Below, piece after piece: positions 37,566-48,372 of a stretch of DNA of 64,000 nucleotides. How positions within the stretch are numbered: the first letter of the stretch is position 1; each line of letters begins with the position of its first letter. Origin of the DNA: Lotus japonicus (lineage: Eukaryota; Streptophyta; Magnoliopsida; Fabales; Fabaceae); NCBI RefSeq assembly GCF_012489685.1, contig NC_080043.1, forward strand, positions 79,438,292 through 79,502,291. The letters are read 5' to 3'. The position numbers and the translations under genes were made by a program. The notes under the pieces are model-generated. The model made no database searches. It saw only the letters and a list, made by a program, of their open reading frames with translations, and was not told the origin of the DNA.

Positions 37566-39669
37566 ATGAGTCCCACTGGCTCTGCTAGGGTTTCATCCTA
37601 TTATCATCGGAATAATTCAGTAAGTGATGGAACTGATCTACAAGGGATTAGACTATTCGTTGACGGGCTGGAGTGGCACACTGATCACAGACAGCTACGT
37701 AAATTCTGTGAGAAATATGGTGAGATCGTAAGTGTCTTTGTGCCAATGCAGCTGAAGAAGTCTAGAAGACGTAAGTTTGGCTTCGTCTTCTTCAGGAGGA
37801 AGAAGGATGGTTTGGATGCTATAAAGGAACTGCATGGTTCGAGATGGAATAATACTTTCATCTCTGTGAATCAAGCTAGATTTGTAGACCAGAGATTCAA
37901 ATGGCATCCACCCTCTCAAAGTAGACAGAGGAAGAGTCGTGGGAGGAAGAAGATGGCAATGAAAAAGACTCAACAAATCTGGCAAGTGAAAGGAAAGTCT
38001 ACAAAAAGCCACATGAAACAAATATGGAAAGTGAAGGAAAAGCCGGTGACGAGCCATGTGGATACACCCGAGACTGGCCATGACAAGCCTAAATCGAGTG
38101 AAGCATATACACCTGAACCAGCTATGCAGATGAAGATGGTCCCTACGAAAGTGTTACTAAACAAAAATCTGGACAGGCTTGCGGTGGTAACTAGCCAGGT
38201 GGTGCTGTGCTGTGATGACATCAAATCGTGGTTAGTTAACAAGGGTTTTCCAAAGTACCAAGTAAAACCCTTTGGAGCCAAGAAGAAAATTGTTGAATTT
38301 ACAACGACAGAGGAGTGTCAAGCTTTCCTAAAGATAATGAAGGGTTTTAATGGAAGTATATTCAAAGAAGTTAAACCTGTGGAAGCAATTATACAACCCA
38401 AGGAGTTTCTGATTTGGATAAAAATTTGGAAAATACCGATGGGCTTGTGGTCAAAGGATTTCATAATTAGAATTGCTTCCAGATTGGGGGGGGGTTGTGT
38501 GTATGGATGAGGAAACGTCAATGATGTCCAGATATGATGTAGCTAGAGTTCTTATTGCAGCCCCTGATCCTATCCTTGAGAATCAAATAATCCCAATTAC
38601 AATGGACAATGCAGAAACAAATGTGTTAGTGGAAATTGACTATATCTATAATGAGGGTGTTGATCATTGTGATTCTCATGGGAAAGATTGTGATTGTGAT
38701 TCTTGCTTAGTTAGTGTGGAAAGCCCTGAGAGGTCTTTGGTTGAAGAATCAGAGTATACTCATGTTCTTAGTGATGAGTCGCCGTCCCGGAGCAATGCCG
38801 ATGTTGAAGTTGGTTTCAGATGCACACGAAACGCCACCGGAGTTGATCATCATGCTAATGATGAGTTGGCTCTCGTGAGTTGTGAGATGGCAGACAATGA
38901 ATTTGAATTGCTCTGTGGTGATAGGCCAAAGGAGTTGTTGTGGACCCTGGATAATGAAACGGTGGGGCGGTTGGATATGATAATAAATGGCTGTGATAAG
39001 TATCATATGTTTTTCAAAAGAATTACAATTTTAACAGAAGCTGTTAATATTCTATTTTATGGATGTAATTTCCCAGTTTGCCCTTGGGAATTTTTGGGCC
39101 CTCGTCTAAGATGGGTCGGGTTACAGCTATTGAAGGATATCCAACAGGTTGCGTTACCGTCCCAGAGGAATGATACACCATTAAGATTGACTGAGTTTTC
39201 ACACACCATAAATCGAGAGCTAACTTTGGAAGATTCTGGAGAGTGCTCTTATCTCTTTGAGGACCGAGAGCAGTCTAACGAGGTCCCAACCCCAGAAGCC
39301 GTAGAGGATTTTTCCAAAAGGGTGAGACAGGGTGTTAGCCGAGTTTCCAAGCTCAAATCCTTGGAGAATCTGGAATTGGGTTGTGCCAGGCCAGGCAAGG
39401 TTAAGAGAAAGAGGGGGCGGAAACCAAAAGCGATTGTTGGACCCTCAATTTTGCGTGAGATTCAGGATTCAGGTGCGATTGACTCGGGGTTTGTTGAACT
39501 TCAAGAAGCTGCTGCCAGGAACGGTGCTGGTACTTATTTTACCAGAGCAACGAAGGTCTGGATGCTTGGGAAATCTGTGGGTCTTTCTTACCCTGGTAGT
39601 GATGAGCAAGCTATCAGGGGATTAGCTGAAGAACTCGAGGAAGATTCGCAGTCCCCCCGAGTTGTGTAA
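37566..39669 (+). pseudogene. LINE ORF1 protein with N-terminal RRM, one frameshift
   Basis: RNA-binding ORF1 product of the LINE above. Reading starts at ATG 37566. An RRM occupies about residues 28-105, with RNP2-like 'IRLFVDGLEW' and RNP1-like 'RKFGFVFFRR', followed by a basic linker rich in K, R and S. At about residue 305 the frame is lost in a run of nine G (38486-38494). The next frame continues the expected sequence ('VVCMDEETSMMSRYDVARVLI') to a stop at 39667-39669, with a basic 'KVKRKRGRKPK' stretch near the end. Restoring frame would need a single indel, so this looks like slippage or a sequencing error. The stop is three bases before the endonuclease ATG. Confidence 0.8.
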
Positions 39670-39672
39670 TCA

Positions 39673-40788
39673 ATGGGTCGCACGAGAAGATGGAGCTCCT
39701 GGAATGTTAGGGGGCTTTGCAGCGTAGAAAAGAGAAGGGAGGTGAAGGAAGTATTGAAGAAAGCAAAGGTAGAACTAATAATGTTGCAGGAAACCAAGTT
39801 GGGTGATAATAGATATAGAACGGGTGAGCTCTTTGCTAAATCTCTTAAGCTCTGCCATGCTGAGGTTAATGCATCCGGATCAGCTGGTGGATTATTATCT
39901 TGTTGGGATTCCAATATTTTCAATGTGGTGGATGTAATTCTTGATCAGAGGTTCATTCTGTTGATAGCTAATGTCTCTTTCTTGTCCTCTACTGTTGTGA
40001 TTGGTAATGTTTATTCCCCCAATTCTGTGGCAGAACGCAGAGACACTTTTTGTAAGCTCTCTGATGAAATTAACAGACATGGTTACGGATGCTTTCTGGG
40101 TGGTGATTTTAACAGCACCCTCAACCCTGGTGAAAGAAGAGGTGGCGCTGATGAAACTGACATTAATTTCTGGGATTTTACTATGGGTCTAAATCTAGTA
40201 GATTTACCTCTAGCCAATGCAGAGTTTTCTTGGTTTAGCTCACGTAATGGTGGAATCTGGAGTCGTATTAATCGCTGGTTAATTAGTAAGGACATACTGC
40301 GAGAACTAGAAGGTTTTAATCAATCTGCAGAATGTTGGGGTTTGTCCGATCATAGAGCTATAACCCTGGAGATGGGGGCAGTTGATTTTGGCCCCAAACC
40401 TTTTAGGTTTTACAATTACTGGATGCTGGAAGATGATTTTAATGATCTTGTGAGATCATGGTGGAATTCACCCTTAATAGCGGGGTGGGCTGGAGCATCA
40501 TTACACGAGAGGCTGAAATCTATGAAGAATGAGATCAAGAAGTGGAAGGGGAGCAAGGGGTCAGGATTATCAGAGAGGATCTCCATCCTGGAAGGAGAGC
40601 TCCAAGTCATTATGGAGCAGATGTTGAATGATGGGGTTTCCCCTTCTCTGCGTCAGAAAAGGATGAAAGTTTTGAACGATCTATGGCAAGCCTTCAGACT
40701 GGAGGAGAGCAGATGGAGACAGAAATCTCGCACTATGCATTGTGAGCTAGGCTGGTGTTGGGTGTTGAAACCGATTTTTCCTGTTTAA
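39673..40788 (+). pseudogene. LINE ORF2 fragment: APE-type endonuclease only
   Basis: This 371-aa frame starts 'GRTRRWSSWNVRGLCS' and has the endonuclease/exonuclease/phosphatase motifs of L1 ORF2: 'WNVRGL', 'LQETKLGD', 'IGNVYSPN', 'GGDFNSTLNPGERRGG', 'SRINRWLIS' and 'LSDHRAITLEM'. After the alpha-helical linker it reaches 'RWRQKSR'. At that point an intact ORF2 would run on into the reverse transcriptase. Here it passes straight into about 20 unrelated residues and stops. It therefore encodes a nicking domain with no polymerase. It shares the frame of the preceding ORF1 part and is separated from it by three bases. Confidence 0.85.
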
Positions 40789-41304
40789 GGGCTATGTTTT
40801 CTTCTTGCAGCAAGCCCTTGGTCTAGTACTCTTTTTCCTCTCTTGGGTTTTTTCCCACTGGGTTTTCCCTTGAGAGGTTTTGATGAGGCTGTCCCTGTGG
40901 CTTTTAGCTGGTGTTTTGTAGCTCTTCTTGTATGTTTCGCCTACTATGAGAGGGATGTTCCCATATGCTTTTTTCTATCAATAATATTTATACTATTTGT
41001 TCTCAAAAAAAAAGTATTTGTAGTTATTTGTCATATTTGAACTTAGAGTATTTGTTCGTAGTTATTTGTTACATGTTTATATATAGTTATTTAGCATGTT
41101 GGAGACATCTAAGTTCTAAGTGTCATGACATGATATTTAGTGTTGTTTTTCACTTTTTAGATACTATTTATATTAGATTGTTTCATGTCATTTGGTAATG
41201 AAGTTTTATGTTTTCATGATATTTGGCTATATGTCATTTATGTGGTATTATTTCTATAACTTTTTGTGTCTTTTTCATGCTATTTAGTATTATAACATAT
41301 TTAA

Positions 41305-42476
41305 TACTTTTTAGGCTTAATTCCACTTTGGGCCCCTGATGTTTCATAAATGTGCGATCTGCACCCCCCGTGTATAAAACGTGTGGTCAAGGTCCCTGAC
41401 GTTTCTAAAACGTGCGATTAACGTCCTTCCGTTAGGTTCCGTCTGTTGACCAAACGGAATGCTGACGTGGCATTTATTTAATTTCTAATAAAAAAAATAA
41501 AATATTGAAAGTTAATAATAATAAAAATGAAAAAGACTCAGTCCTCTCTCTCATACTCGACCCTCTCTCTCCCTCTTTCACGCTTCTTCTTCTTTCTTCT
41601 TCTTTCATCTTCCTCCTTCCTCCTTCCATGGCTTCCATGGCTCCCTCAACCTCACCTCACCCCACAACCCCAAATCTCTCAGACTCGTTCTCTCTCTCTC
41701 TCTCTCTCGATCTCGCTCTGGATCTCGAGCTCTCCTCTGGATCTCGCCCTCTCTCTCTCTCTCGATCTCGCTCTCTCCTCTGGTTGGTTGGGTGGCGGTT
41801 GCAGGTGGGTGGGGGTGGGTTTGTTGAGGAGAAGCTAAAGGAAGCTGAAGAGAGGGGTTCAACATAGAACGAAGGGAAGGAAAGCGGTGGAGATGGCGCG
41901 GTGGCAGCAACGAGCTCAGGTTGTGGGAGGTGAAAGGAAAAGTGATGGTATGGTGGAAAAGGTGTGGTGTGGTGGTGCGGATCTGAAGAAAAAGAAGAAG
42001 ATTTTGTAGGAAGCCCAGAAATTGATTTTGATGGAAGGTGCGGATGAGAGAGGGAGAAGAAGAACGAAAAGCTGGTGGTGGGTAATTTGTAGGAAGCCCA
42101 GAAATTGATTTTGTAGGAAAATTGATTTTGATTTGAAGTTTAAGCATTTCGATAATTTCTGGATTTGGGTAATTTTTTGGAATAGAGACAATCATGCATC
42201 TTCTTCCATGGGTTTTGTTGATTTTGTATGGTGGGAGAAGATGAGATAATGAAAAAAAAGAAGAAGAGTAATTAGATTTGTGTTTAATTGTTGTTATTGA
42301 GTAGAAGAATGAGAAATGAAGCTCTGTTTAGTCAACTAACGGAAACAGACGGAAGGGCTTGGATCGCACGTTTTAGAGACATCAGGGAGCCTGACCGCTA
42401 CGTTTAAACACGGGGGGCCCCGATCGCTCATTTTTAAAAGATCAGGGGCCCAAAATGGAATTAAGCCTACTTTTTA
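41305..42476. mobile_element. Non-autonomous Mutator-like element with 9-bp TSD
   Basis: The 9-bp sequence tacttttta flanks the element at 41305-41313 and 42468-42476. The element itself is 41314-42467 (1154 bp). Its terminal inverted repeats extend roughly 150 bp with mismatches. The left end reads 'ggcttaattccactttgggc'; the reverse complement of the right end reads 'ggcttaattccattttgggc'. Both continue into 'cgtttctaaaacgtgcgat'-like text. The interior holds a CT microsatellite near 41683-41770 that keeps spurious long frames open on both strands. No transposase. Confidence 0.88.
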
Positions 42477-42713
42477 TAACTTTTTCTGAATTTATAATAA
42501 TTTTTGTCAAGATTTTTTATTATTTCAGATATATTATTATTTTAATATAGTGACCCAATAAATCCATCCAACCCAATCTAAACTTCGTCGGGTTGGTTCG
42601 GATCGGGTCCGAAGACAAAATTCGTGAAATCCAACCCAGCCAATTTTGATCGGTTCGGATTTTATTTTGATCAAAATCCATCCAACCTAACCCATGTGCA
42701 CCCCTATGTGAGA

Positions 42714-43132
42714 CTATGTTTTAGATTTGGATCCTCTCGTGCAACTATTCTCTCTTGCTCCCTCTACAGAAATTCGGACCGTTAAATTCAACCAACGGTT
42801 GAGATAAATCGAGTATTTACAATACCACAAATACATATCAGAATTAGTACCAGCCGTGAGATTTATCTAAAGGGGAAAGTTAATCGGAGGTTCATCAGAG
42901 AAAAAACCCAGACGTTGTTTTTCGCTTCGTCGCTGGCGTTTTTCCTCGCCGCCGTCGAGCACCCACCCACTACCACCGTCTGCTCCGCCGGTAACAACAC
43001 CTCTGTCAACGTTGTTGTTCACTCAGTAAGATTCGCGCTTCCCTGTGTAGCAACCAAAAAATCGCAGTCTCCTCTTCCTCCAGAGCCAAATGTTTGCATG
43101 ATCTGTCTGAGACTCCTTCACACCTGTTTCCC
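42714..43132 (+). other. PPR gene promoter and 5' leader
   Basis: This is the flank between the nested transposon block and the PPR start codon. From about 42900 the sequence becomes GC-rich and pyrimidine-rich, as in a 5' leader. No specific promoter element was identified. Confidence 0.5.
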
Positions 43133-45262
43133 ATGTCATCATCTGTGATTTCCAGAACTCATGGCTTTCCACGCACTGTGTTCTTGCTTAGCAGAAACTC
43201 ACCACGCCATTGCTCTTCTTCAACACAACCCACCTCGTTATCACCGTCATCATCTTCTTCTTCTTCTCCTCTGCCTCCTCCTCAGTCCACGGTAGATAGG
43301 GTATGCGCATTGGTATGTGATTCGTTTCATCAGCATACCCACATGAGAGTGTCACCTCCAAGGCTCCACCTTAGCATTGACCCCGATTCCTTGACCCACG
43401 AGCAGGCCGTTACCACTGTGGCTTCACTTGCTGGCAATGCTGGTTCAATGGTGGCTCTGAGTTTCTTCCATTGGGCAATTGGGTACTCCAGGTTTCGGCA
43501 TTTTATGCGTCTGTATATAGTGTGTGCAACGTCCCTTATTGGGAATGGAAATTTACAGGAAGCGCATGAAGTGATGCAGTGTATGGTGAGGAGTTTTGCT
43601 GAGATTGGGAGGTTGAAAGAGGCAGTGGAAATGGTTTTTGAAATGCACAACCAGGGTATGGTTCCGAATACTCAGACATTGAATCTGGTCATGAAGATTG
43701 CATGTGAAATGGGGTTGGTTGATTATGCACAGTACCTGTTCGAGGAAATGTCTGCGAGGGGGGTTCACCCGGATTCTGCTAGCTACAGGGTGATGGTTGT
43801 TGCGTATTGTAAAATGGGCAATGTTTTGGAGGCAGATAAATGGTTGAGTGTTATGCTTGACAGGGGGTTTTTGGTTGACAATGCATCATTTACATTGATA
43901 ATCAGTGAATTCTGCGAAAAGGGTTTCGCAACCAGAGCATTGCGGTATTTCCATAAGTTTAGTGATATGGGTTTGAAACCGAATTTGATTAATTTTACCT
44001 CTATGATTGAAGGTTTGTGCAAAAGGGGCAGCATCAAGCAAGCGTTTGAAATGTTGGAGGAGATGGTTTGTCAAGGTTGGAAACCTAATGTTTATACACA
44101 CACGGCATTAATTGATGGTCTTTGCAAGAAAGGATGGACTGAGAAAGCATTCAGACTGTTTCTTAAGCTTGTTCGAAGTGAAAATAACAAGCCAAATGTC
44201 CTTACGTATACTGCCATGATAAATGGATATTGCAGAAATGACAAACTGAACCGTGCAGAAATGCTTCTGGGTAGAATGAAAGAGCAGGGATTAATCCCAA
44301 ACACCAACACTTACACAACTCTCATTGATGGGCACTGTAAAGCAGGGAATTTTGAAAGAGCATTTGATTTGATGAATCTAATGAGTAGAGAAGGTTTCAG
44401 TCCAAATATCTGTACATATAATGCCATTGTTGATGGCCTTTGTAAAAAGGGAAGGGTACAAGAGGCTTATAAAATGCTTAAGGATGGTTTTCATAATGGG
44501 TTAGAAGCTGATAAAGTCACCTATAATATTCTCATATCTGAACATTGCAAACAGGCAGATATTAAGCAAGCATTGGCGTTATTCAGTAAGATGGCCAAGA
44601 GTGGTATTCAACCTGACATTCATTCATACACCACACTGATTGCAGTCTTCTGTAGGGAAAAAAGAATGTCAGAAAGTGAGATGTTTTTTGAGGAAGCTGT
44701 AAGATTCGGATTTATCCCTACAAAAAGAACATATACGTCTATGATATGTGGTTATTGCCGAGAAGGAAATCTAACCATGGCTATTAAGTTTTTCCATAGG
44801 ATGAGTGACCATGGTTGTGTTCCCGATTCAATTGCATATGGTACTCTTATAAGTGGGCTTTGCAAACAGTCAAAGTTGGATGAGGCCCGTGGGTTGTATG
44901 ATTCCATGATAGAAAAGGGACTTATCCCGTGTGAAGTTACTCGGATAACTTTGGCTTATGAATATTGTAAGATAGATGATTGTTGCTCTGCTATGGTTAT
45001 TCTTGATAGGCTGGAAAAGAAACTCTGGATCCGTACAGCTACTACCCTCGTCAGGAAGCTTTGTAGTGAAAGGAAAGTAGGCATGGCAGCACTGTTCTTT
45101 CACAAGTTGCTGGACATGGACTTCCACGTCAATCGTGTAACATTAGCAGCATTCATGACCGCATGCTATGAAAGCAATAAGTATGCTCTTGTTTCTGATT
45201 TATCTGCAAGGATATACAAGGATAACCGTTTAGCAATAAATGTCACAAATAACAGTGAATAG
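43133..45262 (+). CDS. Pentatricopeptide repeat protein, At4g19890 ortholog
   Basis: Single-exon P-class PPR protein of 709 aa, a sequence-specific organellar RNA-binding protein. The start is the ATG at 43133 ([20 protein letters not shown]), the first in frame. The frame is open further upstream but without an ATG. The N-terminus is rich in S, R and P and lacks acids, as in mitochondrial transit peptides. It continues '[14 protein letters not shown]', '[17 protein letters not shown]' and '[12 protein letters not shown]', then more than a dozen 35-residue PPRs such as '[20 protein letters not shown]' and '[20 protein letters not shown]', and finally '[20 protein letters not shown]'. No E, DYW or SMR domain is present. 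The match to At4g19890 through N- and C-terminal parts is from memory but strong. The RNA target is unknown. Confidence 0.95.
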   Translation: MSSSVISRTHGFPRTVFLLSRNSPRHCSSSTQPTSLSPSSSSSSSPLPPPQSTVDRVCALVCDSFHQHTHMRVSPPRLHLSIDPDSLTHEQAVTTVASLAGNAGSMVALSFFHWAIGYSRFRHFMRLYIVCATSLIGNGNLQEAHEVMQCMVRSFAEIGRLKEAVEMVFEMHNQGMVPNTQTLNLVMKIACEMGLVDYAQYLFEEMSARGVHPDSASYRVMVVAYCKMGNVLEADKWLSVMLDRGFLVDNASFTLIISEFCEKGFATRALRYFHKFSDMGLKPNLINFTSMIEGLCKRGSIKQAFEMLEEMVCQGWKPNVYTHTALIDGLCKKGWTEKAFRLFLKLVRSENNKPNVLTYTAMINGYCRNDKLNRAEMLLGRMKEQGLIPNTNTYTTLIDGHCKAGNFERAFDLMNLMSREGFSPNICTYNAIVDGLCKKGRVQEAYKMLKDGFHNGLEADKVTYNILISEHCKQADIKQALALFSKMAKSGIQPDIHSYTTLIAVFCREKRMSESEMFFEEAVRFGFIPTKRTYTSMICGYCREGNLTMAIKFFHRMSDHGCVPDSIAYGTLISGLCKQSKLDEARGLYDSMIEKGLIPCEVTRITLAYEYCKIDDCCSAMVILDRLEKKLWIRTATTLVRKLCSERKVGMAALFFHKLLDMDFHVNRVTLAAFMTACYESNKYALVSDLSARIYKDNRLAINVTNNSE

Positions 45263-45706
45263 AAAGATGAAAAAAGTTACACACAGAGAGAGCTTTGCTT
45301 CTCTTGTGGTTCCTACCTTGCTCAACTCTAGATTAATCCAGCTCCAAGATGGCTTTTGGACATCAAGGGGTTAAGACCAAAAAGAAGTAGCTGCAAATGA
45401 TGTGAGATTTGCGGCATCTTAATCTTAAATTCTGCATTGGAGTACTATGTTAATGTGAACAACATCTGGGGTCATGAAGGAACCAAATTTTGTTACTCCT
45501 CAGGTAATCTTACATTTGCCTTTCCCCATTGAAATTCTAGTAAAATTGAAATCTTTAATCTGTAAAGTTCATTTAAATATTTTCAGTTTTATTTGACTTA
45601 TTATTCCTCTGTAGTTACTTGTTATTTATTGTTTCTGTATACGTTGACAGCAAATACAACAGCAAGAATTAATTTTTGTCCATAGTTTTGCTTTTTGTCA
45701 GGTTTC

Positions 45707-46297
45707 ATTTGATGTGCTTTTTTGAAAGTCCGGTAAATATCATTAATCAATGAAAGGTTCAGAATCATTATATTGCCTAGCATCATTCAAAATTAAAGAA
45801 GAAACACCAGGGGGGGGGGTCACACTCAACCCACACTTGGTCATGAAATTCGAAGGCAAGGTGAGCAATAGAATCAACCACATGATTTGCTGTTCTTTTG
45901 CAGTGCAATAAGTAGCGAGGATTGAAGAGGTTCTAAGCATCTTGCAGTCTCCAACCACTGTATCTAGAATCTAGATAGGTGTTATGCATATTTGGTCTCT
46001 GCCATGCTTGAACTAATAAAAGGCAGTCTGTTTTAATCCCCAAGCATCGAAAGCCAAGGTCCTGAGCTAGACGAAGGCACTAACGCAGTCCAATGGCTTC
46101 TGCGACAGAAATTTCATATTCATTAGGAAGAAAACTGGTTGCAGCTGCCAAAGAATTACCATTACCAAATTCATCTCTGAAAATTACTCCCAGACCTGTT
46201 CCAACATGTCTTCTAACTGAGGCATCTATGTTTGCTTTAATGCACCATTTTTTGGTGCTGCCAATGGGAATCTTTTGGTGCATCTATTTGATGTGCT
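45707..46297 (-). mobile_element. 5'-truncated LINE with 12-bp TSD
   Basis: The 12-bp repeat atttgatgtgct flanks the insertion at 45707-45718 and 46286-46297. The 567 bp between them read on the minus strand as an RNase H-like domain ('WCIKANIDASV', 'GLGVIFRDEFGNG', 'ISVAEAIGLRQCL', later 'HCKRTANHVVDSIAHLAFEF'). A tail 'tttaccggactttcaaaaaa' follows. In-frame stops make it inactive. Confidence 0.85.
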
Positions 46298-46360
46298 CAT
46301 AGCAAGCAGTCTAGGAGAAGAAAAACAACGAAAATGAAGAGGCCTGTCATTGCTATCATT

Positions 46361-46428
46361 GTGGTATCCCATCAGAACTTAGTAGCTGTAACTGGAATAC
46401 ATGTGGTATCCCATCAGAACTTAGTAGC
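46361..46428. repeat. 42-bp tandem repeat
   Basis: The 26-bp string starting 'gtggtatcccatcagaactt' at 46361 recurs exactly at 46403, giving a 42-bp period (one full unit plus a partial second). Surrounding text may be further LINE debris on the minus strand, but I could not identify a domain. Confidence 0.85.
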
Positions 46429-48037
46429 ATGTGTTGCTGTACCTGTGCTAAGAGTCTCAAAGACAACATTCCAATATTCCATCGACTGCTGACAGTTATA
46501 CAGCATGCCAATGTTTTGAGGAAGATGCTAGCTATTATGCCAGGCCAGGGTAAATGATGATGTTTCTGAAGCTTCCAAACAGCATCCCGATCCCCTGTAA
46601 TGTCAAATGTGCAGAGTAAATATATTCTTTTTTCACGGCATATCTTACCATTTTTTTTTCAAATATCATATCTATTTTACTTGAACTCTTTTTTCCCTGT
46701 ATCTTCTCCCAATTGTTTGTAGCAATACTTGGTAAAAGATATCAAAGTGGGTTGCTAGTTTTTTGAGGCGTGTAAAATTTCCATTTCTTAACTTATTCTG
46801 CATTTGTTAACATGTACAACATTGTTTTTTTTCCTTGATAAACTAAGGTTTCTTCAGTGAAGAAGAAAATTACAAAGAAGGGAGTGAAAACCCAATTATT
46901 GGTTGCAGTACACAATTTTTCTGTAACAAAGTGTTAATCTACAAGGTAACTAAGTGAGTAAGTGTTAAAAAATGAAAATTATCGGTTGTCCCCCAAATTT
47001 TCAGTAACAAAGTAAGACTATGCATTTTTCTGCTGTATTGGTAAGAACTAAATATTAGATCTCTGCCTCTAATCAGATTTTTTGGTAGATAGTGTTAGAC
47101 TTTTATGCCAGCAACTTCTTTCTCATTACTTGCTTCCCTTTGCCCTCAACACCATCCAACCACAGTTGCTACTCTAGCAGTTTTTGGGAATAGCAACCTA
47201 AGATTCACCAGTCTAGGCCTACAAGCAAGTATTTCTTCCTTATAATTAAGCAGAATAAGTGTTAATTGCTTAAAGAACTTTTAGATTCTTTGTAGTTCTA
47301 TTACAACACCAATAGTTCTTATGATTTGTTTGACTTTGATGTTCATTATAGGGATAGTACATTATACAAGGCTTGGTATTTCCTGACATTCAATATTATT
47401 ATCATATGGTATTTCCTGCACATGCTTGACATAACACATTGGCTCAACAAGATGTGGTAACGTGATGTGAATTCAGGAAGAGTAGGTAAGTGTGGAAACA
47501 ACTTAAATGGTAAACATGTTTTTACATATTAATTTTCAAATTAAAAAATTGCACTTATAAATTTAAAAATAGTTTTTTTCAGGGAAACTGCTAAAGAAAA
47601 AAAAATTATCTTTTCTGAAATTTTAAAGGGATATAATTTCTAAAGAGAAATAAAATCCTAGAGAGAAATTTTAGTGAGAGAATATTTTGACTTTTTTTTA
47701 TACTAGTGTTTTTTACCCGTGCAACGGGAAATATGTTTATTGTATTTGATACATTAATTAATATTTTGATTATTAAAAATATATTAAAGAACGAATGAAA
47801 TAGAAAAGTCATAATTGATGAGTAAAGTGGACATAAAGACTTCTCTTCTAAGCCCGATTGAGACCAAGAGGAACTCGTTTCACATTCTTTGTAAATATGA
47901 AGACGATAACACAAATCATAGATATAAGGAATTATCAACATATTAATCTTAAAAAAAAATTAATGTGATAGTAGCACAAATCAGGATTGTGTAAGATATA
48001 TCATAAAGTATAACATTATTGTGTTTATTCCAACTAA

Positions 48038-48372
48038 GTAGGGATGACAATGGGTAGGTACTATAGTACCATCTCCATACCTGCGTTTTTTAAAATTACA
48101 TGTACCCGTCTCCATACTCACGTGGGTAGCAACTCGAAGCTCTCCACCTTTAGACAATTCAATGTCATTATAGGAAGCTATCCATCTTTGCCAAAATCTA
48201 AATCTATGGATGACAATGGGTCTCAAAATCATAGGGTACCCGCAAAAAATATCCACTATGGGTAGGGTAAAAAACCGCTAAATGGGTATGAGGTTGAGTA
48301 TAGATAATTACCCGCAAAAAATAGAGGGTATGGGTGCGGGTATGGGTACTATAGTACCCAACCGGCCCATAT
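48038..48372. repeat. hAT-like remnant inside the Helitron
   Basis: The left edge reads 'agggatgacaatgggtaggt', a common plant hAT terminus. The body alternates 'gtactatagtacc' (48058 and complement near 48346), 'gggtacccgcaaaaaatat' and 'gtatgggtgcgggtatgggt', consistent with subterminal motif repeats. The right terminus is not recognisable, so the element is incomplete. Confidence 0.5.

Larger units (their letters stand above)
37471..41028 (+). mobile_element. RRM-type LINE, reverse transcriptase deleted, 15-bp TSD
   Basis: The 15-bp repeat gtatttgtagttatt flanks the element at 37471-37485 and 41014-41028, and an A-run ends it at 41005-41013. The body (37486-41013, 3528 bp) contains an RRM-bearing ORF1, an APE-type endonuclease and then a 3' UTR of about 220 bp. 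The reverse transcriptase, zf-RVT and RNase H-like parts expected after the endonuclease are missing. RRM-containing ORF1 is known from plant L1 lineages such as the BNR LINEs of beet. Confidence 0.9.
37195..42713. mobile_element. hAT-like non-autonomous element split by a LINE and a MULE
   Basis: The left end reads 'aggggtgaacatgggtcggg' from 37208. The reverse complement of the right end (to about 42705) reads 'aggggtgcacatgggttagg', and both ends carry 'atccaaccc' style text. The 8-bp sequence atgtgaga occurs on both sides, at 37195-37202 and 42706-42713, although on the left it sits five bases outside the terminal repeat. Removing the two nested insertions leaves under 0.9 kb of original element. 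The hAT assignment rests on the termini and an 8-bp duplication and is not certain. Confidence 0.55.
45263..47702. other. PPR 3' flank and intergenic DNA
   Basis: PPR 3' UTR followed by AT-rich DNA. It contains a 5'-truncated LINE (45707-46297) and a 42-bp tandem repeat (46361-46428), both listed separately. From about 46600 to 47702 nothing resembling a gene or a bounded repeat was seen. Confidence 0.5.

Noticed and set aside
41500..42200. Long frames on both strands in the 41.5-42.2 kb region
   Set aside because: They are kept open by CT/GA repeats inside a MULE; the peptides are low-complexity S/L or R/E strings.
43094..43132. Longer PPR N-terminus starting upstream of 43133
   Set aside because: The frame is open but the first codon there is TTG. 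The first in-frame ATG at 43133 gives a good transit peptide.
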